NCBI RefSeq assembly: GCF_003010965.1
Contig: NZ_PGGM01000005.1
Coordinates: forward strand, 186,001-250,000
Source of the DNA: Phyllobacterium sophorae
GTDB taxonomy: Bacteria; Pseudomonadota; Alphaproteobacteria; Rhizobiales; Rhizobiaceae
Length of the DNA stretch: 64,000 bases
Direction of reading: 5' to 3'
Shown here: one piece after another, positions 7,150 to 15,347 of the stretch
Layout of the letters: each line of letters opens with the position of its first letter
Position numbering within the stretch: the stretch's first letter is position 1
Notes under the pieces: generated by a model
What the model was told of the DNA's origin: nothing
The model's database searches: none
The model's input: only the letters and a program-made list of their open reading frames with translations
Position numbers and translations under genes: made by a program

Positions 7150-9174
7150 TTATTGGAAGCCAGCTTCCCGCAACGAAGTCTCATATTTCTTGCGTTGTTC
7201 TGGTAATCTGAGGCACATGCTCTTGGTCCATTCGTCAATCCGAAAGTTCGGATTATCTTCGAGCGCCAAATTCCGATACTCATCTGCCTTTTCGCGTTCG
7301 CCAAGCATCGCCCAGCATGCAGCCATAAGTCGGGATGCCACGCGAGGATTTTTCATCTCTTCAATGAATGCGACCGCTTCGGAATGCCTGTCCAACGCGT
7401 GAAGAGCACCAGCTCCCACCCAGTAATAATAATCGGGTGCCAGCGGATTGTGGGCAATCGCTTGGCGGATTTTTTCGACAGCTTGCTCCAGCCAACCATA
7501 ATGCGTCAGCGCATCAGCATAGTCCGCCAGTAGATCGGCATGTTGCGGATTGATGGATTCGCCCTGGTCGAAATATTCGAGACTGTCGTCGAATTTGCCA
7601 AGATACATGCTGATCGTGCCGAGCTCACGCAAGGGGCGCTCGTCGTCCGGATCGGCCGGTGCAGCGCGCTTGGCGATCTGCTCGCCCTCAAGCAGGATGT
7701 CCTTTTCGCTGCGCGCCAGCATCAGCCACTCCTTCTGCATCGTCCGCGCGATACCGCTCAGCGCCGGCACGAAATCCGGTGAGGCGGTCAAGGCATTCTT
7801 GAAGGACTGCCGTGCCTGACGCAATTTCGGAAGATCGAACTTGTCGATCTCGCGCTTGCCGATCAGATACCAGTAGTACGCATTCGGATCCTGGAACAGC
7901 TTGTTGTAGCGGTCGAGTTCCGACTTCTCGATGACCGATACGACCGACAGGATGATGCGGATCGACAGCTGGCGGTATTGCTGCTCGGGCAGGACATAAT
8001 CGAATTTCTGCTTCTCGGCCCAGACGATTTCCTGAGTGGCTACATCGATCAACTTGACCGACAGGAAGCAGAAGCCGTCGCGGCGAACGATCTTGCTGTC
8101 GACAACGTAGTTCACACCGAACTGTTCACTCAGTCCGCCAAAGCTGTCGATGGATGATTCATTCACCACCCTGCTCGATGTATAGGGCGCGACGACGGAA
8201 AGCGTGCGCAGGCGGCAAAGCCCGATGGTGATATCGTCGACCAGCGAGGCCGCAAGCTGCTCCATCGGATCCGATGCATTGTGCGGCAGATATAGGACGA
8301 TGACCCTCGGCAGGCCTGCCTGCCGGTTCTGCTCGATCTGATTTGCAGCGAGGATCGAACGGGGCGTCTGAATTTCGATACCGTTGCCACGCAGGGCAAC
8401 GCTCGGTTGCGCCATGACGAGCGCACGCGTCGTCGTCGGCGAGAGCTTGGGCAAGAGCTGCTGATAGAGCTCTATCGTCTCTTCTTCCGGCTCTACATCA
8501 AGATCGTCGCGCAGCTTCTTCGTGCATTCGCGGAAGGTCCGCTCAACCTTGGCGATCAGGCCCAGTTGCGATGCTGTCTGCATCAAGGTTCGGTAGCCGA
8601 CTTCCTGATAGGGGTCGATCTCGATCAGCTTGCGGGCACATTGGCGTTTTTCATCGATGCTGACGCCCGCCGGCTTGTTGACCATTCCCAGCAGCATCGT
8701 GATCAGATCGTCGCGTAACCTGACGCGCTCCACATCCAGCCACTCGTCGAAATCGGAATTTTGCGGTTCATTCTGGGCGAGAAGATCGCCCGTGTAGAGC
8801 TCGCAGAGGCCAAGGACGGACTCGATATCGCCTTTGCGCGCAAGATTAATATATTCGAGCAGATCGATGCGGAGAAGCTCAGCCTTCACCTGCGACAGGT
8901 TAAGGTAGACATAGGTCGCGTCGCCCTCGATGAGGTTCAACCCGTATTGTTCCTGGAACTTGCGGATGCGCGCCAGGCTCTGGCGCAAGTTCATCGAGGC
9001 GTGTGCCTGGTCCGTGTCGGACCAGAGGACCTGCGAAAGCTTTCCGCGGGAAATGGAATGGTTGTCGTTCGCCAAGAGCAAATAGACGATGATGCGAAGA
9101 AAATTCGCAGGTACACGCGGGACGAGTTGTCCGCCCAGACTAACAGTTGCCTCTCCAAAAACCGCCAGCTTCAT
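7150..9174 (-). CDS. SARP/BTAD-type transcription regulator with TPR C-terminus
   Basis: 674 aa. Residues about 1-90 form an OmpR-like winged helix (ISRGKLSQVLWSD then NLRQSLARIRKF). About 95-245 match a bacterial transcriptional activation domain (BTAD), with the typical DLLAQNEPQNSDFDEWLDVE and EIDPYQEVGYRTLMQ. About 280-400 look like the TolB/cyclase-associated domain found between BTAD and TPR parts of similar proteins (VIVLYLPHNASDPMEQLAAS). About 430-650 contain TPR-like repeats (GKFDDSLEYFDQGESINPQH). No enzyme domain is seen. It lies 45 bases upstream of the 82-aa precursor in the same direction, so it probably heads and controls the peptide cluster. BTAD proteins are typical activators of natural-product genes in actinobacteria. 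Confidence 0.85.
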   Translation of the reverse strand: MKLAVFGEATVSLGGQLVPRVPANFLRIIVYLLLANDNHSISRGKLSQVLWSDTDQAHASMNLRQSLARIRKFQEQYGLNLIEGDATYVYLNLSQVKAELLRIDLLEYINLARKGDIESVLGLCELYTGDLLAQNEPQNSDFDEWLDVERVRLRDDLITMLLGMVNKPAGVSIDEKRQCARKLIEIDPYQEVGYRTLMQTASQLGLIAKVERTFRECTKKLRDDLDVEPEEETIELYQQLLPKLSPTTTRALVMAQPSVALRGNGIEIQTPRSILAANQIEQNRQAGLPRVIVLYLPHNASDPMEQLAASLVDDITIGLCRLRTLSVVAPYTSSRVVNESSIDSFGGLSEQFGVNYVVDSKIVRRDGFCFLSVKLIDVATQEIVWAEKQKFDYVLPEQQYRQLSIRIILSVVSVIEKSELDRYNKLFQDPNAYYWYLIGKREIDKFDLPKLRQARQSFKNALTASPDFVPALSGIARTMQKEWLMLARSEKDILLEGEQIAKRAAPADPDDERPLRELGTISMYLGKFDDSLEYFDQGESINPQHADLLADYADALTHYGWLEQAVEKIRQAIAHNPLAPDYYYWVGAGALHALDRHSEAVAFIEEMKNPRVASRLMAACWAMLGEREKADEYRNLALEDNPNFRIDEWTKSMCLRLPEQRKKYETSLREAGFQ

Positions 9175-9974
9175 TCCGACCTAAACCCCGGATTATATTT
9201 GATTTTCTATATGCCTATGCCCTGCTATTCCAGTTAGTTCCATGCCTCTTGCAATTTAACTCTACTATAGCTTGAAGTAGTTCTCTATAGGGGGCATCAG
9301 CAAAAAGTCTAATAAATACGAATTAAGTTTCTGCTGATTTTAGCAGTATTTTTCCCGTTAAAATCCCCAATCTCCATAATTTCCAGCGTTTTGCCGCTCA
9401 ACAACCAGCGTCGAAATGCGCCGCTTCGCGGCGGGCCCCCGCTGTCAGAATGTCCGGACAAGGTAACAAAAATACTACAAGTGCAAATATTCGACCGTTG
9501 GGTGAAACCGGTTTCTTTCGGCTGGAAACTAATTTTCGGCGGAAAAGCTTGATGCGGCTATAACGAGCCGATCAACCGCCAGTCTTTCTTCGTCGGAAAG
9601 CCGGCTACGCACAGGAGCTCAATTTTCAAAGCGAGGCTGCGCTTTCACGACAGCGAAAACCAGGGCGGTGGCGCAGCGGACCGCGGACCGCCAACCTGCA
9701 GGAATCCAGCCAAGATTTCCAAAGTAGTTCGATCAGCAAATGATCTTCGATCACTTTCGTTTCCTGATATATCGCAAACGTAGGGATTAAGCTTATCGGG
9801 TCGTTTTGACACGAAAAATGCGATTTCACCTACCGCTGAGCTAATCCCGAGGGCTCTATTACCGCATCCACGGCTATGCGGCATCGCCAAACTTGGCATC
9901 TATGCGTGCTCTTCGAAAGATGGGACCCTGCCTCACTCAGGCTGGCCGACGGCCACGCAATGGAGAGACGTGCG
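9175..9974. other. Divergent intergenic region between regulator and acidic-protein operon
   Basis: About 800 bases between the leftward peptide cluster and the rightward secretion operon. Bases 9280-9380 are AT-rich and likely hold the promoter for the BTAD gene. There is a small GC hairpin near 9420-9434. An open frame continues upstream of 9975 but its early codons look non-coding. Confidence 0.5.
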
Positions 9975-10655
9975 ATGGAACCTGACGAAGACGAGAACGA
10001 CACGATGGTTGATCAGGACCTGGACGATATCGACTTCAGCGAGGACGACGATGCAGATGACCTCGAAATCGACGTCAGCCAGGATTCCGAGCTTGACGAC
10101 GATGTCGACACGGACGTGACAATCATCGGTTCACAACCCGTCACCGTCGAAGTCGATACTGAGTTCGATCAAGACGGCGAGCTTGATCAGGATGCAGACG
10201 TTGATAGTGACACGGATGGCTCGAGCGGCCGGGCCGTCGATATCAATACTGATCAAAGGCCTGAAGTTGATGAGCGAATCGAAGTCGACGTCGAAGTCAG
10301 CGAAGGCGATGACGGGAAGATACTCGTCGAAATAGACATCGATGTCGAGGACGATATCGAAATAGAAAGCGATGCGGATGTCGACGTGGACGACGATGAC
10401 GAGGACAGTTTTGAAGTGGGAGTCAACCAGGACACCGAAAGCGACGACAACATCGATGTCGACGTGGAAGTCCGGGACGATCTCGACGCCGATGTCGATG
10501 TCGACGTGGCTTCGCTTGTAGGAGCGATAGTGGGCGCGATCGTCGATGGAGAGGATGATGATGACGCCACCAGCCTTGGCGTCGCCCTTGACGAACTCGC
10601 CGGTATTGATGGCGATATCGATGTTGTCGTTGACTTGGGCGACATCGACGCCTGA
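9975..10655 (+). CDS. Highly acidic Asp-rich protein 1 (candidate type I secretion substrate)
   Basis: 226 aa, no recognised family. I chose ATG 9975 (MEPDEDENDTMV), with GGAGAG seven bases upstream, over the longer frame from 9876. Asp dominates, often alternating with Val/Ile (DVDVDVAS, IDIDVEDDIEIESD), with recurrent Q-D units such as VDQDLDD, EFDQDGELDQD and VNQDTESDD. There is no Cys, no signal peptide and very few basic residues. Near the C-terminus is a hydrophobic stretch (SLVGAIVGAIV) before an acidic tail ending DLGDIDA. Alternating Asp/hydrophobic residues suggest beta-strands with one acidic face, perhaps binding calcium. The downstream ABC/HlyD genes suggest it is exported by them. 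The minus-strand frames over it are shadows of the repetitive coding. Confidence 0.8.
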   Translation: MEPDEDENDTMVDQDLDDIDFSEDDDADDLEIDVSQDSELDDDVDTDVTIIGSQPVTVEVDTEFDQDGELDQDADVDSDTDGSSGRAVDINTDQRPEVDERIEVDVEVSEGDDGKILVEIDIDVEDDIEIESDADVDVDDDDEDSFEVGVNQDTESDDNIDVDVEVRDDLDADVDVDVASLVGAIVGAIVDGEDDDDATSLGVALDELAGIDGDIDVVVDLGDIDA

Positions 10656-10981
10656 ACGCCGACGCTGGGAGGTCACCTAAATGGTTCCCGGAAGCCCGGA
10701 ACACCGAAGGGCGTCACCGGATTAGGTTAACCCTCACCCAATTAGATAACCCATTCAGCCCAGGTTGATAAGCTAATCAGCACAGCTGAACGAGCCCCTG
10801 AGCCTGCGGTATTGCCGGTTCGGTCGAATGCCAATTGGCAGCTTTTTTCCATCCCCTTGAACAGACATCCTGAATCGCATCGATGGTTGCCTAATGACCG
10901 CATTGAAACGCGTCATGACCATCGATCCGCTCCGGGGGTTGGTTCGATGGAGCGGGTTTCCTCAAATGTGGGAGTAAGCAG
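10656..10981. other. Intergenic region upstream of acidic protein 2
   Basis: 326 bases between two acidic-protein genes. No convincing gene or clear terminator was seen. It contains several near-repeats of the form AATTAGATAACC/ACCCAATTAG around 10720-10775 of unknown meaning. Confidence 0.4.
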
Positions 10982-11476
10982 ATGGGTGATTTTGAAGACA
11001 ACGATTTTGACTTCGACTTTGTCGCAGACATCGATCAGGACCTCGACCAGGACCAGGATCTGGATGTAGACGTCGATACCGACCAGGACTCTGACGTCGG
11101 TATCGACAATAACAATGATTCGGACGTCGATAACGACTCCGATCAGGACGCAGACACGGACAACGACGCTGATGCGGACGCTGATTCGGATGCCGATACC
11201 GACAACGACGCTGATGCTGATGCTGACGCGGATGATGATAGCGACGCAGACGCTGATGCTGATGCTGATGGCGACGCAGATTCCGACGCGACTGCTGATG
11301 CCGACGCTGATGGCGACGCCGACAACGACAATGATACCGACAACGATGTCGACCAAGCCAACCAGAACGCCGTAGACGTCGATCAGGATCAGACAGTCGA
11401 CGTAGATGTCGATCAGGATCAAGTTGGCGAACAGAATGCCGACATAGATTTCGATTTCGATTTCGACTTCGGTTGA
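10982..11476 (+). CDS. Extremely Asp-rich repeat protein 2 (candidate type I secretion substrate)
   Basis: 164 aa, start supported by GGGAG seven bases before the ATG. Asp occupies roughly every second residue through most of the protein. The order is: N-terminal DFDFDFVADIDQDLDQDQD, a central D-A/D-N/D-T array (residues about 40-120), a more polar NQNAVDVDQDQ part, and a terminal DIDFDFDFDFG. There is no Cys, His, Lys or Arg that I can see. Phe-Asp alternation at both ends frames the Ala/Asn-Asp core. I know no named family; the pattern could chelate many divalent cations. A strong terminator follows (11488-11517), then the exporter genes, which suggests separate high-level expression of this protein. 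Secretion by the neighbouring ABC system is inferred. Confidence 0.85.
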   Translation: MGDFEDNDFDFDFVADIDQDLDQDQDLDVDVDTDQDSDVGIDNNNDSDVDNDSDQDADTDNDADADADSDADTDNDADADADADDDSDADADADADGDADSDATADADADGDADNDNDTDNDVDQANQNAVDVDQDQTVDVDVDQDQVGEQNADIDFDFDFDFG

Positions 11477-11487
11477 TCGCTTCTGAT

Positions 11488-11520
11488 TGCGGCGCCCGGA
11501 AACATCCGGGCGCCGCATTT
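11488..11520 (+). terminator. Rho-independent-like terminator after acidic protein 2
   Basis: Perfect 12-bp inverted repeat (11488-11499 with 11506-11517), GC-rich, six-base loop, followed by TTT. It lies 12 bases after the stop codon and could reduce read-through into the ABC gene. Confidence 0.75.
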
Positions 11521-11607
11521 CCGGCCCTTTCGGTTAACGACAGCGAGGAACAGCGCGGCTACGGACGCTTTCCGCCGTTGTGACAGCCACATGGAGACAT
11601 TTCAGCC

Positions 11608-13440
11608 ATGGCTCTCTCTTGGATGAAAACGCGAGCAACGACCGAAATAGAGCGTGCATTCGATCTCTGCAAACCCTCGTTGCTGCTAGTGTTTGTGCTC
11701 AGTTTCTTCGTGAACCTTCTGGCTCTCACGGTCCCCCTTTATCTCTTGCAGATTTATGATCACGTTCTTTCCAGCCGCAGTCTCGACACGCTGACGATGC
11801 TGACTTTGATTGTCATTGCCGCGCTGGCCGTCAACGCGATTCTCGATGCGTTGCGCCGTTCAATGCTCAACCGTATCGGTTCCTGGCTTGACGATCGACT
11901 CCAAGCTCCAGTGCTCAATGCCGCCGTCCATTCGGCGCTGCGCAGTGATTCAGCGGCCGCCGGCCAGGCCTGGCGCGATATCAGCGGTCTGCGGAGCTTT
12001 TTCGCCGGTACAGCCTGCACCGCATTGTTCGATCTTCCCTGGACGCCGATTTTCATCCTGGCCATGATCCTGGTGCACCCGCTTCTCGGCATAATCGGCC
12101 TTGGGGCTTCAATAGTCCTTATCGCGCTGGCCCTGCTCAACGAAATGGTAACCCGCAAGCTGTTTGCCCGTTCGAGCGCAGCGTGGGTCGAGAGCCAGCA
12201 CCGGTTCGGAGGGCTTTTGCGCAATGTCGAGGTCATCAGCGCCATGGGCATGCTGCCGGGCGTTGCCCGCTCATTGCATCACGATCAATATCAGGCGAAA
12301 GAGGCACAACTCGCCGCCGCCGGGCGTGCCACCGTGATCCAGGCGATTGCCCGCTTCATACGTCTGCTTGCCCAGGTAATTGTGATGGCCTGTGCCGCCT
12401 GGCTGGTAATCCTGCACGATATCAGCCCGGCGGCAATCTTTGCGACTTCGATCCTTCTCGGCCGCTCGCTCGGACCAGTGGAAGGCGCAATCAATACCTG
12501 GAAGGCAGTCACAAGCGCGCGCTTGAGCTATGACCGTCTGCGCAAGATTTTGGCGGCCGCTCCAAAAACGCGAAAAGCAATGCAGCTGCCGCGCCCGAAT
12601 GGTCAACTCTCGATCGAACGGCTGACATTCCTGCCTCCTGGCGCCGAGGCGCCCGCATTGCGCCGGCTCACATTTGTACTCAATCCCGGCGAAGTCCTTG
12701 GCGTGGTTGGCGCTTCGGGAGCAGGCAAATCGACACTCGGCCGACTCATCGCTGGAACAATCGTGCCAACCGCAGGGCACGTGCGTCTCGATAGTGCCGA
12801 CGTAGGTATCTGGCTTGCCTCGGGGGGACACAGGCACTTCGGCTACCTGCCCCAGGACATTGAACTGTTCGGCGGCACGGTTCGCGAGAACATCTCACGC
12901 TTGCAAGAGGCGCAGCCGGAAGAGGTGATTGCGGCGGCTTCCATGGTGGGGATGCATGAAATGATCATGCGGCTTCCCATGGGATACGAAACGAATATCG
13001 GCGATGGCGGCATGCGCCTGTCCGGGGGACTGCGGCAGCGGCTCGGTCTGGCCCGGGCCTTCTTCGGCCACCCCCGGTTGCTCGTACTGGACGAGCCTAA
13101 CGCCAGCCTTGACGCCGATGGCGAAGAAGCGCTGCGGCAGGCGATTCAGGAGATGCGGAACCGCGGATCGACCGTCATCATCATCGCGCAGCGCCTTGGC
13201 ATTCTGAACATGGCCGACAAGGTGCTGGTCCTGGATAATGGCAGCATCAACGCCTTCGGCAACCGCCGGGAGATTGCCGAGAAAATCAGGACCGGCCGCA
13301 CGAGCATCCCCGTGAGGCGGCCGCGGATCACCGCCGCGACCAGGAGCGTAAGACGGCTGAGCAACAAAGGGACGACAGGATCGTCTGACGCGTCAAATGG
13401 GTCCGTTGCCAAAGAACAATCCGAGGGGGCCGTATCATGA
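11608..13440 (+). CDS. Type I secretion system ABC permease/ATPase (PrtD-like)
   Basis: 610 aa inner-membrane exporter. About residues 25-300 form the transmembrane domain (first helix LLLVFVLSFFVNLLALTVPL). About 330-560 form the ATPase: Walker A GASGAGKST (about 369-377), Q-loop GYLPQDIELF, signature LSGGLRQRLG (Gln of the usual LSGGQ replaced by Leu), Walker B LLVLDEPNASLD (about 490) and switch His replaced in a IIIAQRL context. There is no N-terminal C39 peptidase, so the cargo is expected to keep its C-terminal signal rather than lose a double-glycine leader. Length and layout match PrtD/PrsD exporters of rhizobia. The stop overlaps the start of the HlyD gene by four bases (ATGA). The TolC-type outer-membrane partner is not in the window. 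Confidence 0.92.
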   Translation: MALSWMKTRATTEIERAFDLCKPSLLLVFVLSFFVNLLALTVPLYLLQIYDHVLSSRSLDTLTMLTLIVIAALAVNAILDALRRSMLNRIGSWLDDRLQAPVLNAAVHSALRSDSAAAGQAWRDISGLRSFFAGTACTALFDLPWTPIFILAMILVHPLLGIIGLGASIVLIALALLNEMVTRKLFARSSAAWVESQHRFGGLLRNVEVISAMGMLPGVARSLHHDQYQAKEAQLAAAGRATVIQAIARFIRLLAQVIVMACAAWLVILHDISPAAIFATSILLGRSLGPVEGAINTWKAVTSARLSYDRLRKILAAAPKTRKAMQLPRPNGQLSIERLTFLPPGAEAPALRRLTFVLNPGEVLGVVGASGAGKSTLGRLIAGTIVPTAGHVRLDSADVGIWLASGGHRHFGYLPQDIELFGGTVRENISRLQEAQPEEVIAAASMVGMHEMIMRLPMGYETNIGDGGMRLSGGLRQRLGLARAFFGHPRLLVLDEPNASLDADGEEALRQAIQEMRNRGSTVIIIAQRLGILNMADKVLVLDNGSINAFGNRREIAEKIRTGRTSIPVRRPRITAATRSVRRLSNKGTTGSSDASNGSVAKEQSEGAVS

Positions 13441-15275
13441 AAACTTCCAATCACGCCGAAGCGAGCCACCTTGCAGTTGCCGCAGAACCGCGCATGACAC
13501 GCTTGCACGGCCTGCATCGATTGGCAGTGCGCTCGATCTCGGCTGTCAGCGCTCGTGTGAAGGGCACCGGCCTTGCCATCAGAAAAATCGCGGCGGCTTC
13601 CATGTCGATACTTCGCCTCTGGTTGCTGGATCCGATGCGTTATATCGCCGGCCGGGTGTTTTCCGGCATCAGATCGATCGTGACGGGCTTCCACACCATC
13701 GTCAAAAAAAGTGTTGCAATAACCACAACCGAACTGAGCTTGAGGGTGCTTGACCCCATGCGCCTCCTTGTCCGGCGTGCTTTGTCAGTCATGGGTGCAG
13801 CGCGAGGCTCTGGCGTTCAACCCACACACCACCGGGCCCTTACGGTGCCCGTGCAAAGCGGTGCACCTGCGGATCGGACTGGCTTGTTCCCAAAGAGCGA
13901 GTTCAACGGGGCCAGCACGTTTGCAAATGGCTCCGGCAACAATGTCACACCGCGCCGTGCCGCTGCGAAACGGGAGCTCGGCGCAACACCATTCGCACAT
14001 CTGCGCGTTCTCGCCGTCACCGCGTTCGCGATCGTTGGCATATTTGTGATCGGCTTCGGCGCCTGGGCATCATTTGCACCACTGGAGAGCGCCGCCATTG
14101 CCGGCGGGGCAATCGAGGCGGAGTCCAGCCGCAAGACCATCCAGCATCTGGAAGGAGGTATAATCGGACGCATTCTGGTGAAAGATGGCGACGAAGTCAC
14201 GGCCGGACAGCCACTCATTCGTCTCGATGACATGCGGGCCCAGGCCAACGTCCTGGTACTGCAGATGCAGCTCTGGGAAGCACAAGCTCTGGAAGCCCGT
14301 CTGCTGGCAGAACGTGACGGCCGGCAGGCGATCCAGTTTCCGCGGGCCTCCGGGCAGGTAGCTCAGACCCCCCAGTTCACGGAGATAATCGGGGGGCAAG
14401 TCAAGATATTCGAAACACGCCGCAACCTCCTGGCATCGCAGATTGATGTCATTCAGCAGCGCAAGGCTCAAACAGAACAGGAAATCGCCGGTTTGCGGTT
14501 CCAGATAGAGGCAGCAAAGGAACGTGCGTCGATCATCAAGGAGGAAGTTGCCGGCGTGGCACCGCTGGTGGCCAAGGGCTTGCAAACAAAAGTGCGACTG
14601 CTGCGGCTAAAACGCGAACAGGCAGAGATCGACGGACGGCTTGGTGACCTTCAGTCACAGATCTCCCGCTCGCAGCAGTCTATTGGCGAGTCGCAGGCCA
14701 TGATCCTCAAGCTGCAGAGCGACCAGCACAGCGAGGTTGCGCAAAGTCTTCGCGAAACGCAGGCCCTGATTTCTCAGCTGGCCGAGCGGATCCAGGCCGC
14801 AAACGACATACTCGCCCGTACCGTTGTCCGCGCGCCCGAGGCTGGCACTGTAACAGACTTGCGGATTCACACGCCGGGCGGGGTCGTTGCAGCCGGTGAG
14901 CCCCTGCTTGACCTTGTCCCGCGCCAGGATCAGCTGATCGTGCGAGCGCTGGTCAAGCCGGAGGATATCGACCTGGTTCGTCCCGGCCTCGAAGCACATG
15001 TCCGTCTCCTTTCCTACAAGCACCGCCGCGTACCTCCGGTCGATGGCGTCCTGACCTATGTCTCCGCCGATAGTCTCATCGACAAGCAAACGGAGCGTGC
15101 CTACTACACCGCCCGGGTTCGTATCGACGAGACATCCCTGCGCAATCTGCCGGAGGTGGAGATCATGCCCGGCATGCCAGTCGAAGTGATGATCAATACG
15201 GGGGAATTCACGGTCGCCCACTATATGCTGCGCCCTGTGCTGGATAGTTTCAACCGGGCCTTTCGCGAGGATTGA
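13437..15275 (+). CDS. HlyD-family membrane-fusion protein with long N-terminal extension
   Basis: 612 aa. The HlyD part begins with one membrane helix (about residues 192-212, VLAVTAFAIVGIFVIGFGAW), then the biotinyl-like half KTIQHLEGGIIGRILVKDGD, a long coiled coil (about 280-455) and the closing ARTVVRAPEAGTVTDLRIHT and PGMPVEVMINTGE motifs. This is the periplasmic adaptor of type I secretion, joining the ABC exporter to TolC. Usual PrtE/PrsE adaptors are about 430-450 aa. The extra roughly 185 residues before the membrane helix are basic and cytoplasmic and contain an internal duplication: LWLLDPMRYIAGRVFS near 60 and LRVLDPMRLLVRRALS near 102. This could be a docking part for the very acidic cargo. 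The ATG overlaps the ABC stop. Confidence 0.9.
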   Translation: MKTSNHAEASHLAVAAEPRMTRLHGLHRLAVRSISAVSARVKGTGLAIRKIAAASMSILRLWLLDPMRYIAGRVFSGIRSIVTGFHTIVKKSVAITTTELSLRVLDPMRLLVRRALSVMGAARGSGVQPTHHRALTVPVQSGAPADRTGLFPKSEFNGASTFANGSGNNVTPRRAAAKRELGATPFAHLRVLAVTAFAIVGIFVIGFGAWASFAPLESAAIAGGAIEAESSRKTIQHLEGGIIGRILVKDGDEVTAGQPLIRLDDMRAQANVLVLQMQLWEAQALEARLLAERDGRQAIQFPRASGQVAQTPQFTEIIGGQVKIFETRRNLLASQIDVIQQRKAQTEQEIAGLRFQIEAAKERASIIKEEVAGVAPLVAKGLQTKVRLLRLKREQAEIDGRLGDLQSQISRSQQSIGESQAMILKLQSDQHSEVAQSLRETQALISQLAERIQAANDILARTVVRAPEAGTVTDLRIHTPGGVVAAGEPLLDLVPRQDQLIVRALVKPEDIDLVRPGLEAHVRLLSYKHRRVPPVDGVLTYVSADSLIDKQTERAYYTARVRIDETSLRNLPEVEIMPGMPVEVMINTGEFTVAHYMLRPVLDSFNRAFRED

Positions 15276-15278
15276 ACC

Positions 15279-15347
15279 ATGGACGAGCGTCTGATCGAAT
15301 TGACGGGCTCCTTGGGACAGGGGGAGAATTCTCATGTTCTTTACTGA
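15279..15347 (+). CDS. Possible 22-codon leader ORF overlapping the next gene
   Basis: ATG 15279 opens a 22-codon frame (MDERLIELTGSLGQGENSHV...) ending at TGA 15345, fourteen bases inside the following gene. It spans that gene's ribosome site, so it could couple translation of the third acidic protein to the HlyD gene. Evidence is position only. Confidence 0.25.
   Translation: MDERLIELTGSLGQGENSHVLY

Noticed and set aside
9876..9974. Upstream extension of acidic protein 1 (start at 9876)
   Set aside because: The first 33 codons encode unrelated, Cys/Trp-containing sequence; ATG 9975 has the ribosome site.
10131..10676. 181-codon minus-strand frame over acidic gene 1
   Set aside because: Same cause: antisense of Asp codons gives Val/Ile runs; no ribosome site.
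10913..11518. 201-codon minus-strand frame over acidic gene 2
   Set aside because: Val/Ile/Gly monotony is the complement of GAC/GAT-rich coding; the sense gene has a good ribosome site and flanking terminator.
11608..15275. RTX haemolysin-type export operon
   Set aside because: Exporter and adaptor fit, but no GGxGxD repeats are found in any neighbouring protein, so an RTX toxin label is not supported.
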